Notes: generated by a model not told the origin, from the letters alone. Positions 21,743 through 30,679 are shown, numbered from the stretch's first letter. The stretch is 47,531 bases of DNA from Beijerinckiaceae bacterium (GCA_004298435.1 SCSF01000165.1:1-47531), one strand, 5' to 3'. Numbers and translations are program-made.

Positions 21743-22804
21743 TCAGGAGGCTGCGCGCTTCCTGCTTTCGCTTTTGCCGCCATCAAGGTCGTTCTTCCCG
21801 AGCGGTCCCAGTCCTTTACCGTCCGTCTCGAGCGGCGTCTCTCCAGTCTGGCTGCGGGCTTCGGCGAATTTGCGCCGTTCGAAGAGAACGACGACCACGA
21901 TGGCGAAGATCAGCGGCAGAATGAGATAAAAAAACCGGAACACGAGCAAGGCCGTCAGAACCTTGACGGGGGCCACCGCTGGCATGGCTTTGATGAACAA
22001 AAGCTCGAAAACGCCGACTCCGCCGGGCGCGTTGGAGGCAAGCGCCATTGAAAACGATGCCACGAAGACGGCGAGCACAGCGAAAAAGCCGGGATTGCCG
22101 CCCGGGGGCAGGGCGAAATAAATGATGCCTGCCGCGCCGATGATCTCCATCGGGGCGGCGAGAAACTGCCGCAGCGCAATGCCCGGCCGGGGGTAGTCGA
22201 CCCTTAGCGTGCCGAGCCGGATCGGGGGCAGTTTGAAAATCGCCCCCGCACCATAGCCTCCGACAATGCCGAGGCAGACAATGCCGATAATGCGGGCAGT
22301 CATCGGATTGGTGACGGCATCCGGCAGAAGCCCGCTCAAGCGGCGCAGTTGTCCCGGCTCGATCACCAGAATGAGCCCGCCGATGAGACACACGCCGAGG
22401 CCGAACGTCAGCGAGCAGATACCGACGAGGATGGCGATTTCGGCCGGGGCAAGCCCTTTTGTGCGGTAGGCTCGATAGCGCACCATGGCCCCGGAAAAGA
22501 CCGATGCGCCGATGTTGTGCGCAAGCGCATAGGTCGTGAACGAGCAAAGCGCGATGAAACGCCAGGAAATATGCTTCACGCCGAGGTGCAGCAGTGCAAT
22601 CCGGTCGTACCAGGCAAGCGCCACATAGGCGATCAGCGTCGCCAGCAGCGCCATGGCGAACCTGCCGGGCGGGATCGAGCGCAGTTCCGCCCAGATGTCG
22701 GGGCCAAGCGCTTCGCCACGAAATTCCCGATGCAGAAGGTAAATCGACACGACTACGACGAGAATGCCGATAAGCGGCCAGACAAATTCGAAAAACCGCT
22801 TCAT
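21743..22804 (-). CDS. Lysylphosphatidylglycerol synthase-like transmembrane protein (UPF0104/YbhN family)
   Basis: A 353-residue integral membrane protein with about eight hydrophobic segments, starting KRFFEFVWPLIGILVVVVSI. Family features: TTYALAHNIGASVFSGAMVR and the conserved ASNAPGGVGVFELLFI. It matches only the membrane (flippase) part of MprF; the cytoplasmic aminoacyl-transferase domain is absent and the C-terminus is a short charged tail. Such stand-alone proteins are thought to move lipids across the membrane; the lipid here is unknown. ATG 22804 has GGAGG a few bases upstream. It is convergent with sciP. Confidence 0.82.
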   Translation of the reverse strand: MKRFFEFVWPLIGILVVVVSIYLLHREFRGEALGPDIWAELRSIPPGRFAMALLATLIAYVALAWYDRIALLHLGVKHISWRFIALCSFTTYALAHNIGASVFSGAMVRYRAYRTKGLAPAEIAILVGICSLTFGLGVCLIGGLILVIEPGQLRRLSGLLPDAVTNPMTARIIGIVCLGIVGGYGAGAIFKLPPIRLGTLRVDYPRPGIALRQFLAAPMEIIGAAGIIYFALPPGGNPGFFAVLAVFVASFSMALASNAPGGVGVFELLFIKAMPAVAPVKVLTALLVFRFFYLILPLIFAIVVVVLFERRKFAEARSQTGETPLETDGKGLGPLGKNDLDGGKSESRKRAAS

Positions 22805-22840
22805 AAGCCTCCGGGTCCGTTCGCCGGCGCGGTCGCCAGA

Positions 22841-22955
22841 GCGGGATGCGAAAAAGTGATACCGGTTTTTCGCTCAGATCCCGCTCCAATGTATATTGGA
22901 AGCGATCATGTTACCTGCGCTCAGGTCGATTCGACCTGACCGCATCGTGATCTAA
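22841..22955. repeat. Mosaic palindromic intergenic repeat
   Basis: Starts GCGGGATGCGAAAAAGTGAT and continues with the complementary arm (CCGGTTTTTCGC, ATCCCGC), then CAATGTATATTG and the palindrome TCAGGTCGATTCGACCTGA (22921-22939), ending CATCGTGATCTAAC. This is a repeat type common between genes in Rhizobiales. It occupies part of the 406-bp gap 22805-23210, which otherwise shows no gene. Confidence 0.65.
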
Positions 22956-23210
22956 CGCCTGGCTTCGGCGACGGCCATGGGGCATGCTCAACCGCCGGCA
23001 TCGAAGAGCGGTTTCTAACCTTTAGAGCGTCCTGGAGCAAAGGGTCGCGCAGCCAGCTTGCACGGGCTGCGGCGCGCTAATCCGGGCGTTTCACGGTGCA
23101 GACTAGCAAGTTTGTCATGGTATACGCGAATCTTTCCAGGCGCACGGCAAATCGGGCCAGCAGGCGGCCAGCGTCCATTTATTGCGGTTGCAGTGGAACG
23201 GCTTGTCAGC

Positions 23211-23621
23211 TCAGGCTTGGGCGGCGCGCAAGGTGAGTTCTCCGAGGCCGCGCCCGGGTTCCGGCAGATCGGACGTGCGTTCCGCGCTCTTGTCGCGCCC
23301 TTCCAGGCTCTGGATCTTGCCGAGATCGGCCAGGGCATCGTCGAGGCCGGATTTCGCATCGTCGAGCTGGACGCGCAATTCGTTGCTCGACCGCAGGAGA
23401 TTGTCGCGGCGCACGCGCGCGGCGCGCGCATAGGTCGGATAGGCGAAATGCGTGAGGTCGGAGATGCCGGCGCGCTGCTCCTCGATCGCTATCTCGCGGT
23501 CGAGATCGGTCGCCATGCGGGCGAATTCATTGATCATCGACTCGATCTGCGCCAGCCGGCGACGTCTTTCCTCGACGTGGAAGCGTTTCAGGCGAACGAG
23601 TGAATCTCGCGACTTCATCAT
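23211..23621 (-). CDS. fliJ: Flagellar export protein FliJ-like
   Basis: A 136-residue, almost wholly helical, charged protein: SLVRLKRFHVEERRRRLAQI, then FARMATDLDREIAIEEQRAG and ARAARVRRDNLLRSSNELRV. This is the FliJ pattern of Rhizobiales, where the gene commonly sits next to ctrA. FliJ is the stalk-like general chaperone of the flagellar type III export ATPase FliI. MMKSRDS at 23621 has GGAG at good spacing; the open frame further upstream (to 23684) lacks support. It is divergent from ctrA and fliI is not in the window. Confidence 0.8.
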   Translation of the reverse strand: MMKSRDSLVRLKRFHVEERRRRLAQIESMINEFARMATDLDREIAIEEQRAGISDLTHFAYPTYARAARVRRDNLLRSSNELRVQLDDAKSGLDDALADLGKIQSLEGRDKSAERTSDLPEPGRGLGELTLRAAQA

Positions 23622-23788
23622 TTCAACACTCCAAAGCGCAGTGCGGTCTGCAACCTTTTGACAACCAACGCGAGACGATTTCACTATGCGGGATCAAAGT
23701 TGCTGGTTCCTTACCGGCGGGCCGGAATGGTTTCCATAGAGCTTCACGAAAGACCGATTGCCGGTTACCTATAAGCATCGAGAAGTCT

Positions 23789-24074
23789 GATTCGCGTCCC
23801 GCGTAATCTTTCATTAACCCGAAAGTTTAAGAGTTAGGGTCGTCTGCGTGAGCGCCGATCGGGTCGGCGCCTATCGCGGGGCCGTGTGCTCGATCTGCGG
23901 GGAAGCCGTTGCAACCCCTGCGCGTCTCTTTGTGGCGGGCTTGTGGAATGGTTTTGTTAACCAATGATCATTAACATTAAGAAATTGGTTCGTCAGAGGC
24001 GTCGTTCGAGCGCCAGGCTGGTGCAAATCGTGCCGCAAGGCACGATGAGGGGGGTCTCGCACAGCAGACGAATC
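23789..24074 (+). promoter_or_regulatory. ctrA/fliJ divergent control region with TTAA cluster and GANTC sites
   Basis: In this GC-rich genome, five TTAA tetramers fall within 167 bp: 23814, 23827, 23957, 23971 and 23977. The group GTTAACCAATGATCATTAAC (23956-23975) is close to palindromic. GANTC methylation sites lie at 23789 (GATTC) and 24070 (GAATC). CtrA binds TTAA-N7-TTAA and ctrA promoters are often GANTC-regulated; the spacings here (9 and 10) are not the classic 7, so direct CtrA binding is only suggested. Confidence 0.4.
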
Positions 24075-24099
24075 ACGAGGGTAAGGCTGGGAGCCTGAC

Positions 24100-24801
24100 A
24101 TGCGGGTGCTACTGATTGAAGACGACAGCGCGACCGCGCAAAGCGTCGAACTGATGCTCAAATCCGAGAACTTCAACGTCTACACGACGGATCTCGGCGA
24201 AGAGGGCATCGATCTCGGCAAACTCTATGATTACGACATCATACTCCTCGACCTGAACCTTCCCGATATGTCGGGTTATGAGGTGCTGCGCACCTTGCGG
24301 GTCGCGAAAGTCAAGACGCCCATTTTGATTCTCTCAGGCCTTGCCGGGATAGAAGACAAGGTGAAGGGTCTCGGCTTCGGAGCCGATGACTACCTGACCA
24401 AGCCTTTCCACAAGGACGAGCTGGTGGCTCGCATTCACGCCATCGTCAGGCGTTCGAAGGGCCATGCGCAGTCGATGATCACGACGGGTGACCTCGTCGT
24501 CAATCTGGATCAGAAGACAGTCGAAGTCGCCAGCAACCGCGTGCATCTGACCGGCAAGGAATATCAGATGCTGGAGCTCCTGTCGCTGCGCAAGGGCACG
24601 ACACTGACGAAAGAGATGTTTCTCAATCATCTCTACGGCGGCATGGACGAGCCGGAACTCAAGATCATCGATGTTTTCATCTGCAAATTGCGCAAGAAGC
24701 TCGCCAATGCGAGCCACGGCCGCAATTACATCGAGACCGTTTGGGGCCGCGGCTATGTGCTGCGTGAGCCAAGCGAGGACGACGAACTGATTCCTGCCTG
24801 A
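24100..24801 (+). CDS. ctrA: Cell-cycle response regulator CtrA
   Basis: A 233-residue OmpR-family regulator. The receiver domain begins [20 protein letters not shown], with D51 in [17 protein letters not shown] as the phosphorylation site and K in [14 protein letters not shown]. The winged-helix DNA-binding domain (about 125-225) contains [19 protein letters not shown] and [15 protein letters not shown]. This is diagnostic of CtrA, the master regulator of cell cycle, flagella and envelope genes in alphaproteobacteria. The C-terminus ends IPA rather than the double alanine that marks Caulobacter CtrA for ClpXP. GGGAG lies 6 bases before the ATG. It is convergent with the che operon. Confidence 0.97.
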   Translation: MRVLLIEDDSATAQSVELMLKSENFNVYTTDLGEEGIDLGKLYDYDIILLDLNLPDMSGYEVLRTLRVAKVKTPILILSGLAGIEDKVKGLGFGADDYLTKPFHKDELVARIHAIVRRSKGHAQSMITTGDLVVNLDQKTVEVASNRVHLTGKEYQMLELLSLRKGTTLTKEMFLNHLYGGMDEPELKIIDVFICKLRKKLANASHGRNYIETVWGRGYVLREPSEDDELIPA

Positions 24802-24816
24802 CCGGCTGAAAGCGTG

Positions 24817-24834
24817 GCGCACTTGAAGGTGCGC
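24817..24834. terminator. Hairpin between ctrA and cheR
   Basis: GCGCAC-TTGAAG-GTGCGC forms a 6-bp stem within the 42-bp gap of the convergent genes, flanked by TGACCGG and CCGGTCA, which can extend the fold. There is no T-run, so termination strength is uncertain; it could act in both directions. Confidence 0.4.
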
Positions 24835-24843
24835 TCCCTCCGG

Positions 24844-25695
24844 TCAGCCGGCGACGAGGCGCAACGGGGCTCGTGCGGAGGCCAGATGCTCGCGCGGCAC
24901 GTTAATCGAACGATGCTCCGCGTGCGGCGTGAAAGCTTCGGTGAGCCCAACCACCGTTTCCGCCGCTCCCATGAAAAAATATCCATCGGGAGCAAGCGCG
25001 CGCGCCATTTTTGCGAGCACGGCCTGCTTTGTCGGAACATCGAAATAAATCAGGACATTCCGGCAAAAGATCACATCGAAATGGCCGAGTTCTCCATAGT
25101 CGGAGAGCAGATTGAATTCTTCGAACCGTATGCGCGAGCGCAAGTGCTCGTTGATTCGCCAGCGGTCGCCCGACTGGGCGAAATAACGAAGAAGAAGCGA
25201 GATGGGCAGGCCGCGCTGCACTTCGAACTGACTGTAAAATCCTTCCCGCGCGTCGGCGACCACGCTGGATGAGAGATCGGTCGCCAAAATCCCGATCTGC
25301 CAGCCGGTGAGCTTGTGCGCCTCCTCATCGAGAATCATGGCGAGCGAATAGGGCTCCTGGCCTGTCGAGCATGCAGCGCACCAAATTCGGATCCGGCGGA
25401 CATCCTTTCTTGCTTCAAGGAGCGCGGGCAGGACGATATTCCGAAAATTGTCGAACGGCGTACGATCCCGGAAAAAGAACGTTTCGTTTGTGGTCATCGC
25501 GTTGACGACCTCGCGCGCGAAATCGGAATAAGGATCGGAGCCTATGCGCGCAACCAGGGCGTCGATGTCTGCGAGCTTTTCGCGCTGCATCAACGGTTGC
25601 AGGCGGCTTTCGGCGAAATAGGCTTTCTCTGCATCGAGAGACAGGCCGGATGTGCGACTCAGAAAAATACGAAGTCGGTCGAACGCGGAACTCAT
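24844..25695 (-). CDS. cheR: Chemotaxis protein methyltransferase CheR
   Basis: A 283-residue SAM-dependent enzyme that methylates receptor glutamates. Features: an N-terminal helical domain (SSAFDRLRIFLSRTSGLSLD), NAMTTNETFFFRDRTPFDNF, the SAM motif IWCAACSTGQEPYSLAMILD, and FDVIFCRNVLIYFDVPTKQ. The ATG at 25695 overlaps the cheB TGA in ATGA, so the two opposing receptor-modifying enzymes are translated together. It is the last gene of the operon. Confidence 0.95.
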   Translation of the reverse strand: MSSAFDRLRIFLSRTSGLSLDAEKAYFAESRLQPLMQREKLADIDALVARIGSDPYSDFAREVVNAMTTNETFFFRDRTPFDNFRNIVLPALLEARKDVRRIRIWCAACSTGQEPYSLAMILDEEAHKLTGWQIGILATDLSSSVVADAREGFYSQFEVQRGLPISLLLRYFAQSGDRWRINEHLRSRIRFEEFNLLSDYGELGHFDVIFCRNVLIYFDVPTKQAVLAKMARALAPDGYFFMGAAETVVGLTEAFTPHAEHRSINVPREHLASARAPLRLVAG

Positions 25696-26393
25696 GAATC
25701 TTTCTCGCAAAAATCAAAAGAACGGAACAAGTCGCAAATATTTGGACCAATGGCATCGACCGACAGGACCGAGTGGGCGAGGCCTTCCTTCACAACCGAG
25801 CGTGGCATTCCCCATACTGTCGAGGAAGCTGCATCCTGTGCAATGACCATGCCGCCAGCCGCGACGATTGCGCGGGACCCGGCAAGTCCATCGCTGCCCA
25901 TGCCGGTGAGCACAACCCCGATCACCTGTTCTCCATAGGCCTTTGCGGCGCTGCGGAACAGAACATCCACCGATGGCTTGCAGAAGTTTTCCGGCGGCCC
26001 ATCCGAAAGTTGGATGAAGCAATCTGCGCCACGGCGGCGAATTCCAAGATGGATATGGCCGGGCGAAATATAAACATGCCCTTTCGCAACTTCATCACCT
26101 TGTTCGGCTGCGTGGGTCGGCAGACCCGTGACGCGTTCGATATGACTGACGATCACTTCGGTAAATTCGGGCGGGATATGCAGGACGATAAAGACAGGAG
26201 CTTGTTCGATTGCCGGCACCAGACCTTTGAGCACGATCGACAGGGCCTGCGGACCGCCCGTCGAGGCGCCGATGACGATGATGCGCGGGCCGGGATGAGC
26301 AAGGTGCCCAAGCCCGAAATTGGGTTTCGGTGTCGCTAGACGGAATGTGGCGGGCGCATTTTGTCGATCAGGCAGCTTGAACGGTTTCAACAT
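25692..26393 (-). CDS. cheB: CheB-type methylesterase lacking the receiver domain
   Basis: A 233-residue protein consisting only of the CheB catalytic domain: IIVIGASTGGPQALSIVLKG (catalytic serine), IVLHIPPEFTEVIVSHI (catalytic histidine) and GVVLTGMGSDGLAGSRAIV (catalytic aspartate). It removes methyl groups from receptors, and may deamidate glutamines. Standard CheB is about 350 residues with an N-terminal receiver; here there is only a ~35-residue leader. ATG 26393 (MLKPFKLPDRQ) is preferred; an in-frame TTG at 26459 would lie inside cheY. It follows cheY by 43 bp and overlaps cheR by 4 bp. Confidence 0.92.
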   Translation of the reverse strand: MLKPFKLPDRQNAPATFRLATPKPNFGLGHLAHPGPRIIVIGASTGGPQALSIVLKGLVPAIEQAPVFIVLHIPPEFTEVIVSHIERVTGLPTHAAEQGDEVAKGHVYISPGHIHLGIRRRGADCFIQLSDGPPENFCKPSVDVLFRSAAKAYGEQVIGVVLTGMGSDGLAGSRAIVAAGGMVIAQDAASSTVWGMPRSVVKEGLAHSVLSVDAIGPNICDLFRSFDFCEKDS

Positions 26394-26436
26394 CGGGCTT
26401 TCATCCGCCTTGACTGCCACATCGGAAAACGTCCGA

Positions 26437-26802
26437 TCAGATGAGACCGACTTCAACAAGCTTCGATTGCAAAATCTGCTTGTCGAATGGTTTCATAATG
26501 TATTCGTCTGCGCCCGCATGGATGGCCCGCGCGATATGGGCGACATCGTTTTCAGTTGTGCAGAAAACGACCTTCGGCTTCAGCCCGCCAGGCATTTTGC
26601 GCAACTCGCTCAGAAACTCGAAGCCATCCATGATTGGCATGTTCCAGTCGAGAAGAATCGCATCAGGCATCGCAGAACCGCAGCTCTCCAAGGCCTTTGC
26701 GCCATCTTCCGCTTCAAGGGTCTGAAGCTCCAGACTTTCCAGGATTCGTTTGGCCACTTTGCGAATGACCGTGGAATCATCGACCACAAGCACCTGCTTC
26801 AT
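26437..26802 (-). CDS. cheY: CheY-like single-domain response regulator
   Basis: A 121-residue receiver: MKQVLVVDDSTVIRKVAKRI (acidic pocket), DAILLDWNMPIMDGFEFLSE (phosphorylated aspartate), VVFCTTENDVAHI (conserved threonine) and DEYIMKPFDKQIL (conserved lysine). It carries the signal from CheA to the flagellar motor or to another output. The ATG at 26802 has GGGAG 6 bases upstream; longer in-frame starts up to 26856 lie in the spacer. It is 56 bp after cheW. Confidence 0.92.
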   Translation of the reverse strand: MKQVLVVDDSTVIRKVAKRILESLELQTLEAEDGAKALESCGSAMPDAILLDWNMPIMDGFEFLSELRKMPGGLKPKVVFCTTENDVAHIARAIHAGADEYIMKPFDKQILQSKLVEVGLI

Positions 26803-26858
26803 CTCACGCTCCCGTGCAGTGATTCGCATCACGTCGTCAGGCGGTCCAATCCGCAATG

Positions 26859-27347
26859 TCAGTTGCGGCGCTGAAAATCGAATACCGTTTCCATGTCCAG
26901 TAACGACAGGATCTGGTTATCCAGGCGATAGATACTTTCGGTCAGTTTCATTCTTTGCGGATCAAGGTGTGGCGGCATGGGGATACGCTTCTCGGGGTCG
27001 AGGACGATGACGTCGCCGACCTCATCGACAACCAGTGCGAAGTTCTCGCCGCGGTGCTCTATTCCGATCGCGAGGCCCGGCTTGCCCGAGACAGACTCCG
27101 GCATCTGCAACCGCCGGCGCAGGCTCACCGCAGTCACGATCTTGCCGCGAAGATTCACGAGGCCGAGAATTTCCCGCGGGCCGAGCGGCACAGGCGTCAC
27201 TGCTTCCATCTGGAAAATCGTTTGCACGCGCTCGACCGGCAGGCCGAAGATCTCCCCTCCGGCGAGAACGATGAAACAGTATTCCTCGCTTTCGAAGCGA
27301 AAGCGCGGCTGGTCCGCCGTCTCCACCGGGATCTGATGCGCAGTCAT
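26859..27347 (-). CDS. cheW: Chemotaxis coupling protein CheW
   Basis: A 162-residue SH3-like adaptor linking receptors to CheA: EEYCFIVLAGGEIFGLPVER, VTPVPLGPREILGLVNLRGK and NFALVVDEVGDVIVLDPEK. The ATG at 27347 overlaps the cheA stop (ATGA), giving coupled synthesis. Length is normal. Confidence 0.94.
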   Translation of the reverse strand: MTAHQIPVETADQPRFRFESEEYCFIVLAGGEIFGLPVERVQTIFQMEAVTPVPLGPREILGLVNLRGKIVTAVSLRRRLQMPESVSGKPGLAIGIEHRGENFALVVDEVGDVIVLDPEKRIPMPPHLDPQRMKLTESIYRLDNQILSLLDMETVFDFQRRN

Positions 27348-29908
27348 GCCGCAGCGGCTCCTATAACGCGGGATTCGAGAGTGTGCTTGTTGAGATCATG
27401 CGACTCGAGAAGTTTACCAAGTGTATCGAGCAGGGCATTACGGTCGAACTTGCCGATGGCGCTGCACATGCCGCTTTCCGCCGCCGCCTGCAAAACAGCG
27501 GGCGCCGCATGAGCCGCCATCGCAATGACAGGCAAATGCGCGTGCCGCGGGTCGCTGGTGAGGCGGCGCGCAAGAGCATATCCGCTCATATCCGGCATGT
27601 CGGTATCGGTGACGACGGCGTCGAAGACAGCACCTTTCTCGAACATGGCCAGCGCCTCCTCGCCGGAGGCCGCCGTCGTGACGCGATAGCCCGCCGCGAT
27701 CAGCAATGGCGCCAGCATGTCACGGAAGAAGGACTTGTCGTCCACGAGAAGAATTTTGAAGTGATTGGCGAAGGCGCGGGAGAAGGCATGTGGCCGGCCG
27801 ATCCGCAGGAAATGCGTTGCGTCGAGAATCTCAACCACCTCGTCGCGGATCTCCGCCGTGCCGATAATGCCTTCGCAATCGCCGGAAATCTGAATATCGA
27901 TACGGGATTCGACGACATCCAGAATTTCTTCGACCAGCAGCCCCATGCTTTCGCCGCCAATGCCGAGAACCAGCACCGGATTCACCGGCTGAAGCGTCGC
28001 CGGATCGATGGAGAACAGGGGCATCAACGGCATCAGTTTGCCTTGATGCTGCATGACGAACATGCCGTCGGATTGGCTGATTGCGGACGAGGCTACGGAT
28101 TCGATGCGCGCGATGAGCGAAAGCGGCAGAGCTTTTGCAACGCCGGGGCCGGCGCGGAACAGCACAAAGCGCGTATAGCTTTCCGCGGGCTCGAAAACCT
28201 CGGTCGTGTGGCCGGCGGCATAGTCATTCGAGCGCTCGAAGCCGAGATGGCTTGCAATGCCGGTCGGGTCGAGGATCAGGACCACAGAGCCATCGCCGAG
28301 AATGGTGTGCCCGGAAAAGACCTGAAGCTGTGCGAGCGAAGCGCCCAGCGGCTTGACGACGATTTCCTGCACATCGGTCACGCGATCGACGATCACGCCG
28401 AAGGCGCGTGAATTGATGCGCATGACAAGGACGAGGCTGCCGTTCTCTTCCGCCGGGGAATCGGAATCGAGAGCAAGAATTTCCTTGAGGCTGACGACGG
28501 GAATGACCTCATTGCGTAGGCGCAGCACGAGGCTGCCTTGCACCGTTTCCAGCGTATGCGGACTTTCCGCATCGATAGCGACCGCCTCGATGACCGAATG
28601 CTGGGGCAGAGCGAAATTATGGCCCCAGGCGGCAACAATCAGCGCTGGCGCGATGGCGAGAGTCAGCGGAATTTTCAAGCAGAAGCGCGTGCCGCTGCCG
28701 GCTGTCGTGCTGATGGAAACCGAGCCGCCGATCGATTCGATATTGTCGCGCACGACATCCATGCCGACGCCGCGGCCCGATATGCTGGTGACTGAACTAG
28801 CGGTCGAAAACGCGGGCGTGAAAATAAAGCGGCAGATTTCGTCGTCCGACATCTGCAACGCCTCGACGCTGCTCACCAGTCCTTTTGCGATCGCCTTTTC
28901 GCGAATGGCCTCTATGTCGAGCCCACGCCCGTCGTCCGAAACATCGATTGTTATGTAGCCGGCCTCGTGTGTCGCGGTGACCTTGATGGTGCCTTCTTCC
29001 GGCTTGCCGCGCATCAGCCGCAGTTCGGGCGATTCGATCCCGTGGTCTGCACAATTGCGCAGCAAATGCGTGAGCGGCGCGCGGATGAATTCGATCAATT
29101 GGCGGTCGAGTTCCGTGTCGGCTCCCTCGGTTATGAGCCGCAGCTTCTTTTTCAGTTCCACGGAAAGCTCGCGCACGAGCCGCGGCAGACTCGTAAATAG
29201 CCGTCCGACGGGCTGCATCCGTGCGCGCATGACGGCATCCTGAAGATCGGATGTGAGCGCGGAGAGCCGTTGCAAGGGCTGCTTGACGACGGCATCTTCC
29301 TGATAGCGCGTAAGCTCGAGAAGCTGATTACGTGTCAACACGAGTTCGGAGACGAGCAGCATGATCCGCTCAAGCGCACCGACAGCGACGCGGATCGTCT
29401 CGGGCCGTCCTGCTGTATTCGGCTGGGCTGGCGCGCTGGCGACTTTGACGACTTTCGGCATCGCCTGAACATCAATGCCGCTTTGTAGTTCCTGTGCGGG
29501 CGTAAAATCCTCGGAATGGGAGAGAGCCGCGCCAAGGACATTGATTCGCAGTTGCAGGAGGTCGATCAGATCGGTGTCGTCGCCTTCGGGCTCCTTGCTG
29601 GTCTTTTCGAGGCTTGCAAGGATGAACTTTACCCGATCGACTGCGGCCAGAATCGCAGAGACGGTTTCGAGCGTTGACGGCGCGCCGTCCCGCAAACGGC
29701 TGATGAGGGCTTCGGCGACATGGGTAAGATGCGCGAGCCGGGTCAGGCCCAAAAAACCGCAGGTGCCCTTGATCGTGTGGATCAGCCGGAAGATCTTCGT
29801 GATCGTGGTCTGGTTCGCGGGTTCGCGTTCGAAAGCCACGAGGAGATCGCCCGCGGCTTCGATATGTTCATTCGTCTCGATCAGGAAATCGTTGAGAAGT
29901 TCGTCCAT
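27344..29908 (-). CDS. cheA: Hybrid chemotaxis histidine kinase CheA with two CheW-like domains and a C-terminal receiver
   Basis: An 854-residue kinase. Order: Hpt domain (about 1-105) with the phosphorylated histidine in IHTIKGTCGFLGL; no obvious P2 (CheY-binding) domain; dimerisation helices around residue 190-250; ATPase domain (N box RNCADHGIESPEL, G boxes DDGRGLD and GRGVGMDVV); CheW-like domain (HNFALPQHSVIEAVAI to LILDPTGIASHLG); a second CheW-like domain (YTRFVLFRAGPGVAKALPLS to EILDATHFLRIG); and a receiver (FKILLVDDKSFFRDML, phosphoacceptor in VVTDTDMPDMSGYAL, lysine in IGKFDRNAL). ATG 29908 starts MDELLNDFLIETNEH, the normal Hpt N-terminus; the open frame runs 17 codons further. 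It follows chpT by 60 bp. Confidence 0.95.
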   Translation of the reverse strand: MDELLNDFLIETNEHIEAAGDLLVAFEREPANQTTITKIFRLIHTIKGTCGFLGLTRLAHLTHVAEALISRLRDGAPSTLETVSAILAAVDRVKFILASLEKTSKEPEGDDTDLIDLLQLRINVLGAALSHSEDFTPAQELQSGIDVQAMPKVVKVASAPAQPNTAGRPETIRVAVGALERIMLLVSELVLTRNQLLELTRYQEDAVVKQPLQRLSALTSDLQDAVMRARMQPVGRLFTSLPRLVRELSVELKKKLRLITEGADTELDRQLIEFIRAPLTHLLRNCADHGIESPELRLMRGKPEEGTIKVTATHEAGYITIDVSDDGRGLDIEAIREKAIAKGLVSSVEALQMSDDEICRFIFTPAFSTASSVTSISGRGVGMDVVRDNIESIGGSVSISTTAGSGTRFCLKIPLTLAIAPALIVAAWGHNFALPQHSVIEAVAIDAESPHTLETVQGSLVLRLRNEVIPVVSLKEILALDSDSPAEENGSLVLVMRINSRAFGVIVDRVTDVQEIVVKPLGASLAQLQVFSGHTILGDGSVVLILDPTGIASHLGFERSNDYAAGHTTEVFEPAESYTRFVLFRAGPGVAKALPLSLIARIESVASSAISQSDGMFVMQHQGKLMPLMPLFSIDPATLQPVNPVLVLGIGGESMGLLVEEILDVVESRIDIQISGDCEGIIGTAEIRDEVVEILDATHFLRIGRPHAFSRAFANHFKILLVDDKSFFRDMLAPLLIAAGYRVTTAASGEEALAMFEKGAVFDAVVTDTDMPDMSGYALARRLTSDPRHAHLPVIAMAAHAAPAVLQAAAESGMCSAIGKFDRNALLDTLGKLLESHDLNKHTLESRVIGAAAA

Positions 29909-29968
29909 GAGCCTGCCTGGAGTTGCCGACACGAATGCAACGGGCAGGCCTATTTTCACCGCTATGGG

Positions 29969-30679
29969 TTAAGGACCTTTGAAAAAAGGAGCTTGAAGTG
30001 CATCGGCTTGCAGCAACTCGGCGGGGGCCATTGCTTCCGCTGCGGCAGGCACGGCTTCGACACGGACATACTCAGCCGATGTCGAGAGCGACAGGTTGAG
30101 ATCGGCCGCACGCGCGACAAGGCCAGTGTAATAGGCCTGGATTCCGTGTGCATCGATGCTGCCTGTCGGCGTACCGGCGAGAAGCTGGGGAACATGGCTG
30201 GCGAGGCGCGCATTTGGCCCCGTCGCTTCGACGGCGATGCGGAGCGCGCCCTCAGGGTCCGCGATTGTCACTTTGATGACGCCGCCGCGCGGAATTGCTG
30301 CAGCCGCGATCAGGCACAGGTTCAGCACAAGCTTGACCTTGTTTTTCGGCATGAGAACGCGCGGCGCATCCCATTCGAGCTTGGTTCTGTCATCTGCGAA
30401 CAGACCGCGCGCCACCTGCTCGGCGTCGCCCGTATCGATCGCGGCGCCGGCGGAGCCCGCCGCGCCGAAAGCCAGACGGCAGAATTGTAGCCGTGCTGAG
30501 GCCGTTCTCGCGCTCTTCTTGATAAGATCGAGCGCAAAGCCGCGCATTTCGGCGTCTTTTTCCTCTTCGAGCACTTCCAGCCCGTTGACGATGGCGCCCA
30601 CCGGACTGATGACATCGTGACAGACCCGCGAGCACAGCAGCGCTGCGAGATCGAGGGAGTCGAGCGCGAAATCCGTCAT
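29969..30679 (-). CDS. chpT: Histidine phosphotransferase ChpT
   Basis: A 236-residue protein that relays phosphate from the kinase CckA to CtrA and CpdR. The dimerising helix carries LAALLCSRVCHDVISPVGAI with the phosphorylated histidine in CHDVISPVGA; a degenerate ATPase-like domain follows (NKVKLVLNLCLIAAAAIPRG, GIQAYYTGLVARAADLNLSL), which does not bind ATP in the family. ATG 30679 overlaps the stop of a 79-codon gene (ATGA). It is upstream of, and apparently in one operon with, cheA. Confidence 0.92.
   Translation of the reverse strand: MTDFALDSLDLAALLCSRVCHDVISPVGAIVNGLEVLEEEKDAEMRGFALDLIKKSARTASARLQFCRLAFGAAGSAGAAIDTGDAEQVARGLFADDRTKLEWDAPRVLMPKNKVKLVLNLCLIAAAAIPRGGVIKVTIADPEGALRIAVEATGPNARLASHVPQLLAGTPTGSIDAHGIQAYYTGLVARAADLNLSLSTSAEYVRVEAVPAAAEAMAPAELLQADALQAPFFKGP

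Noticed and set aside
23814-23980. Classic CtrA box TTAA-N7-TTAA
   Set aside because: All TTAA pairs counted have other spacings (9, 10, 2 or 16), so only a looser control region is reported.
27383-28411. 342-codon open frame antisense to cheA
   Set aside because: Shadow frame; no family resemblance while the reverse strand gives CheA domains in order.
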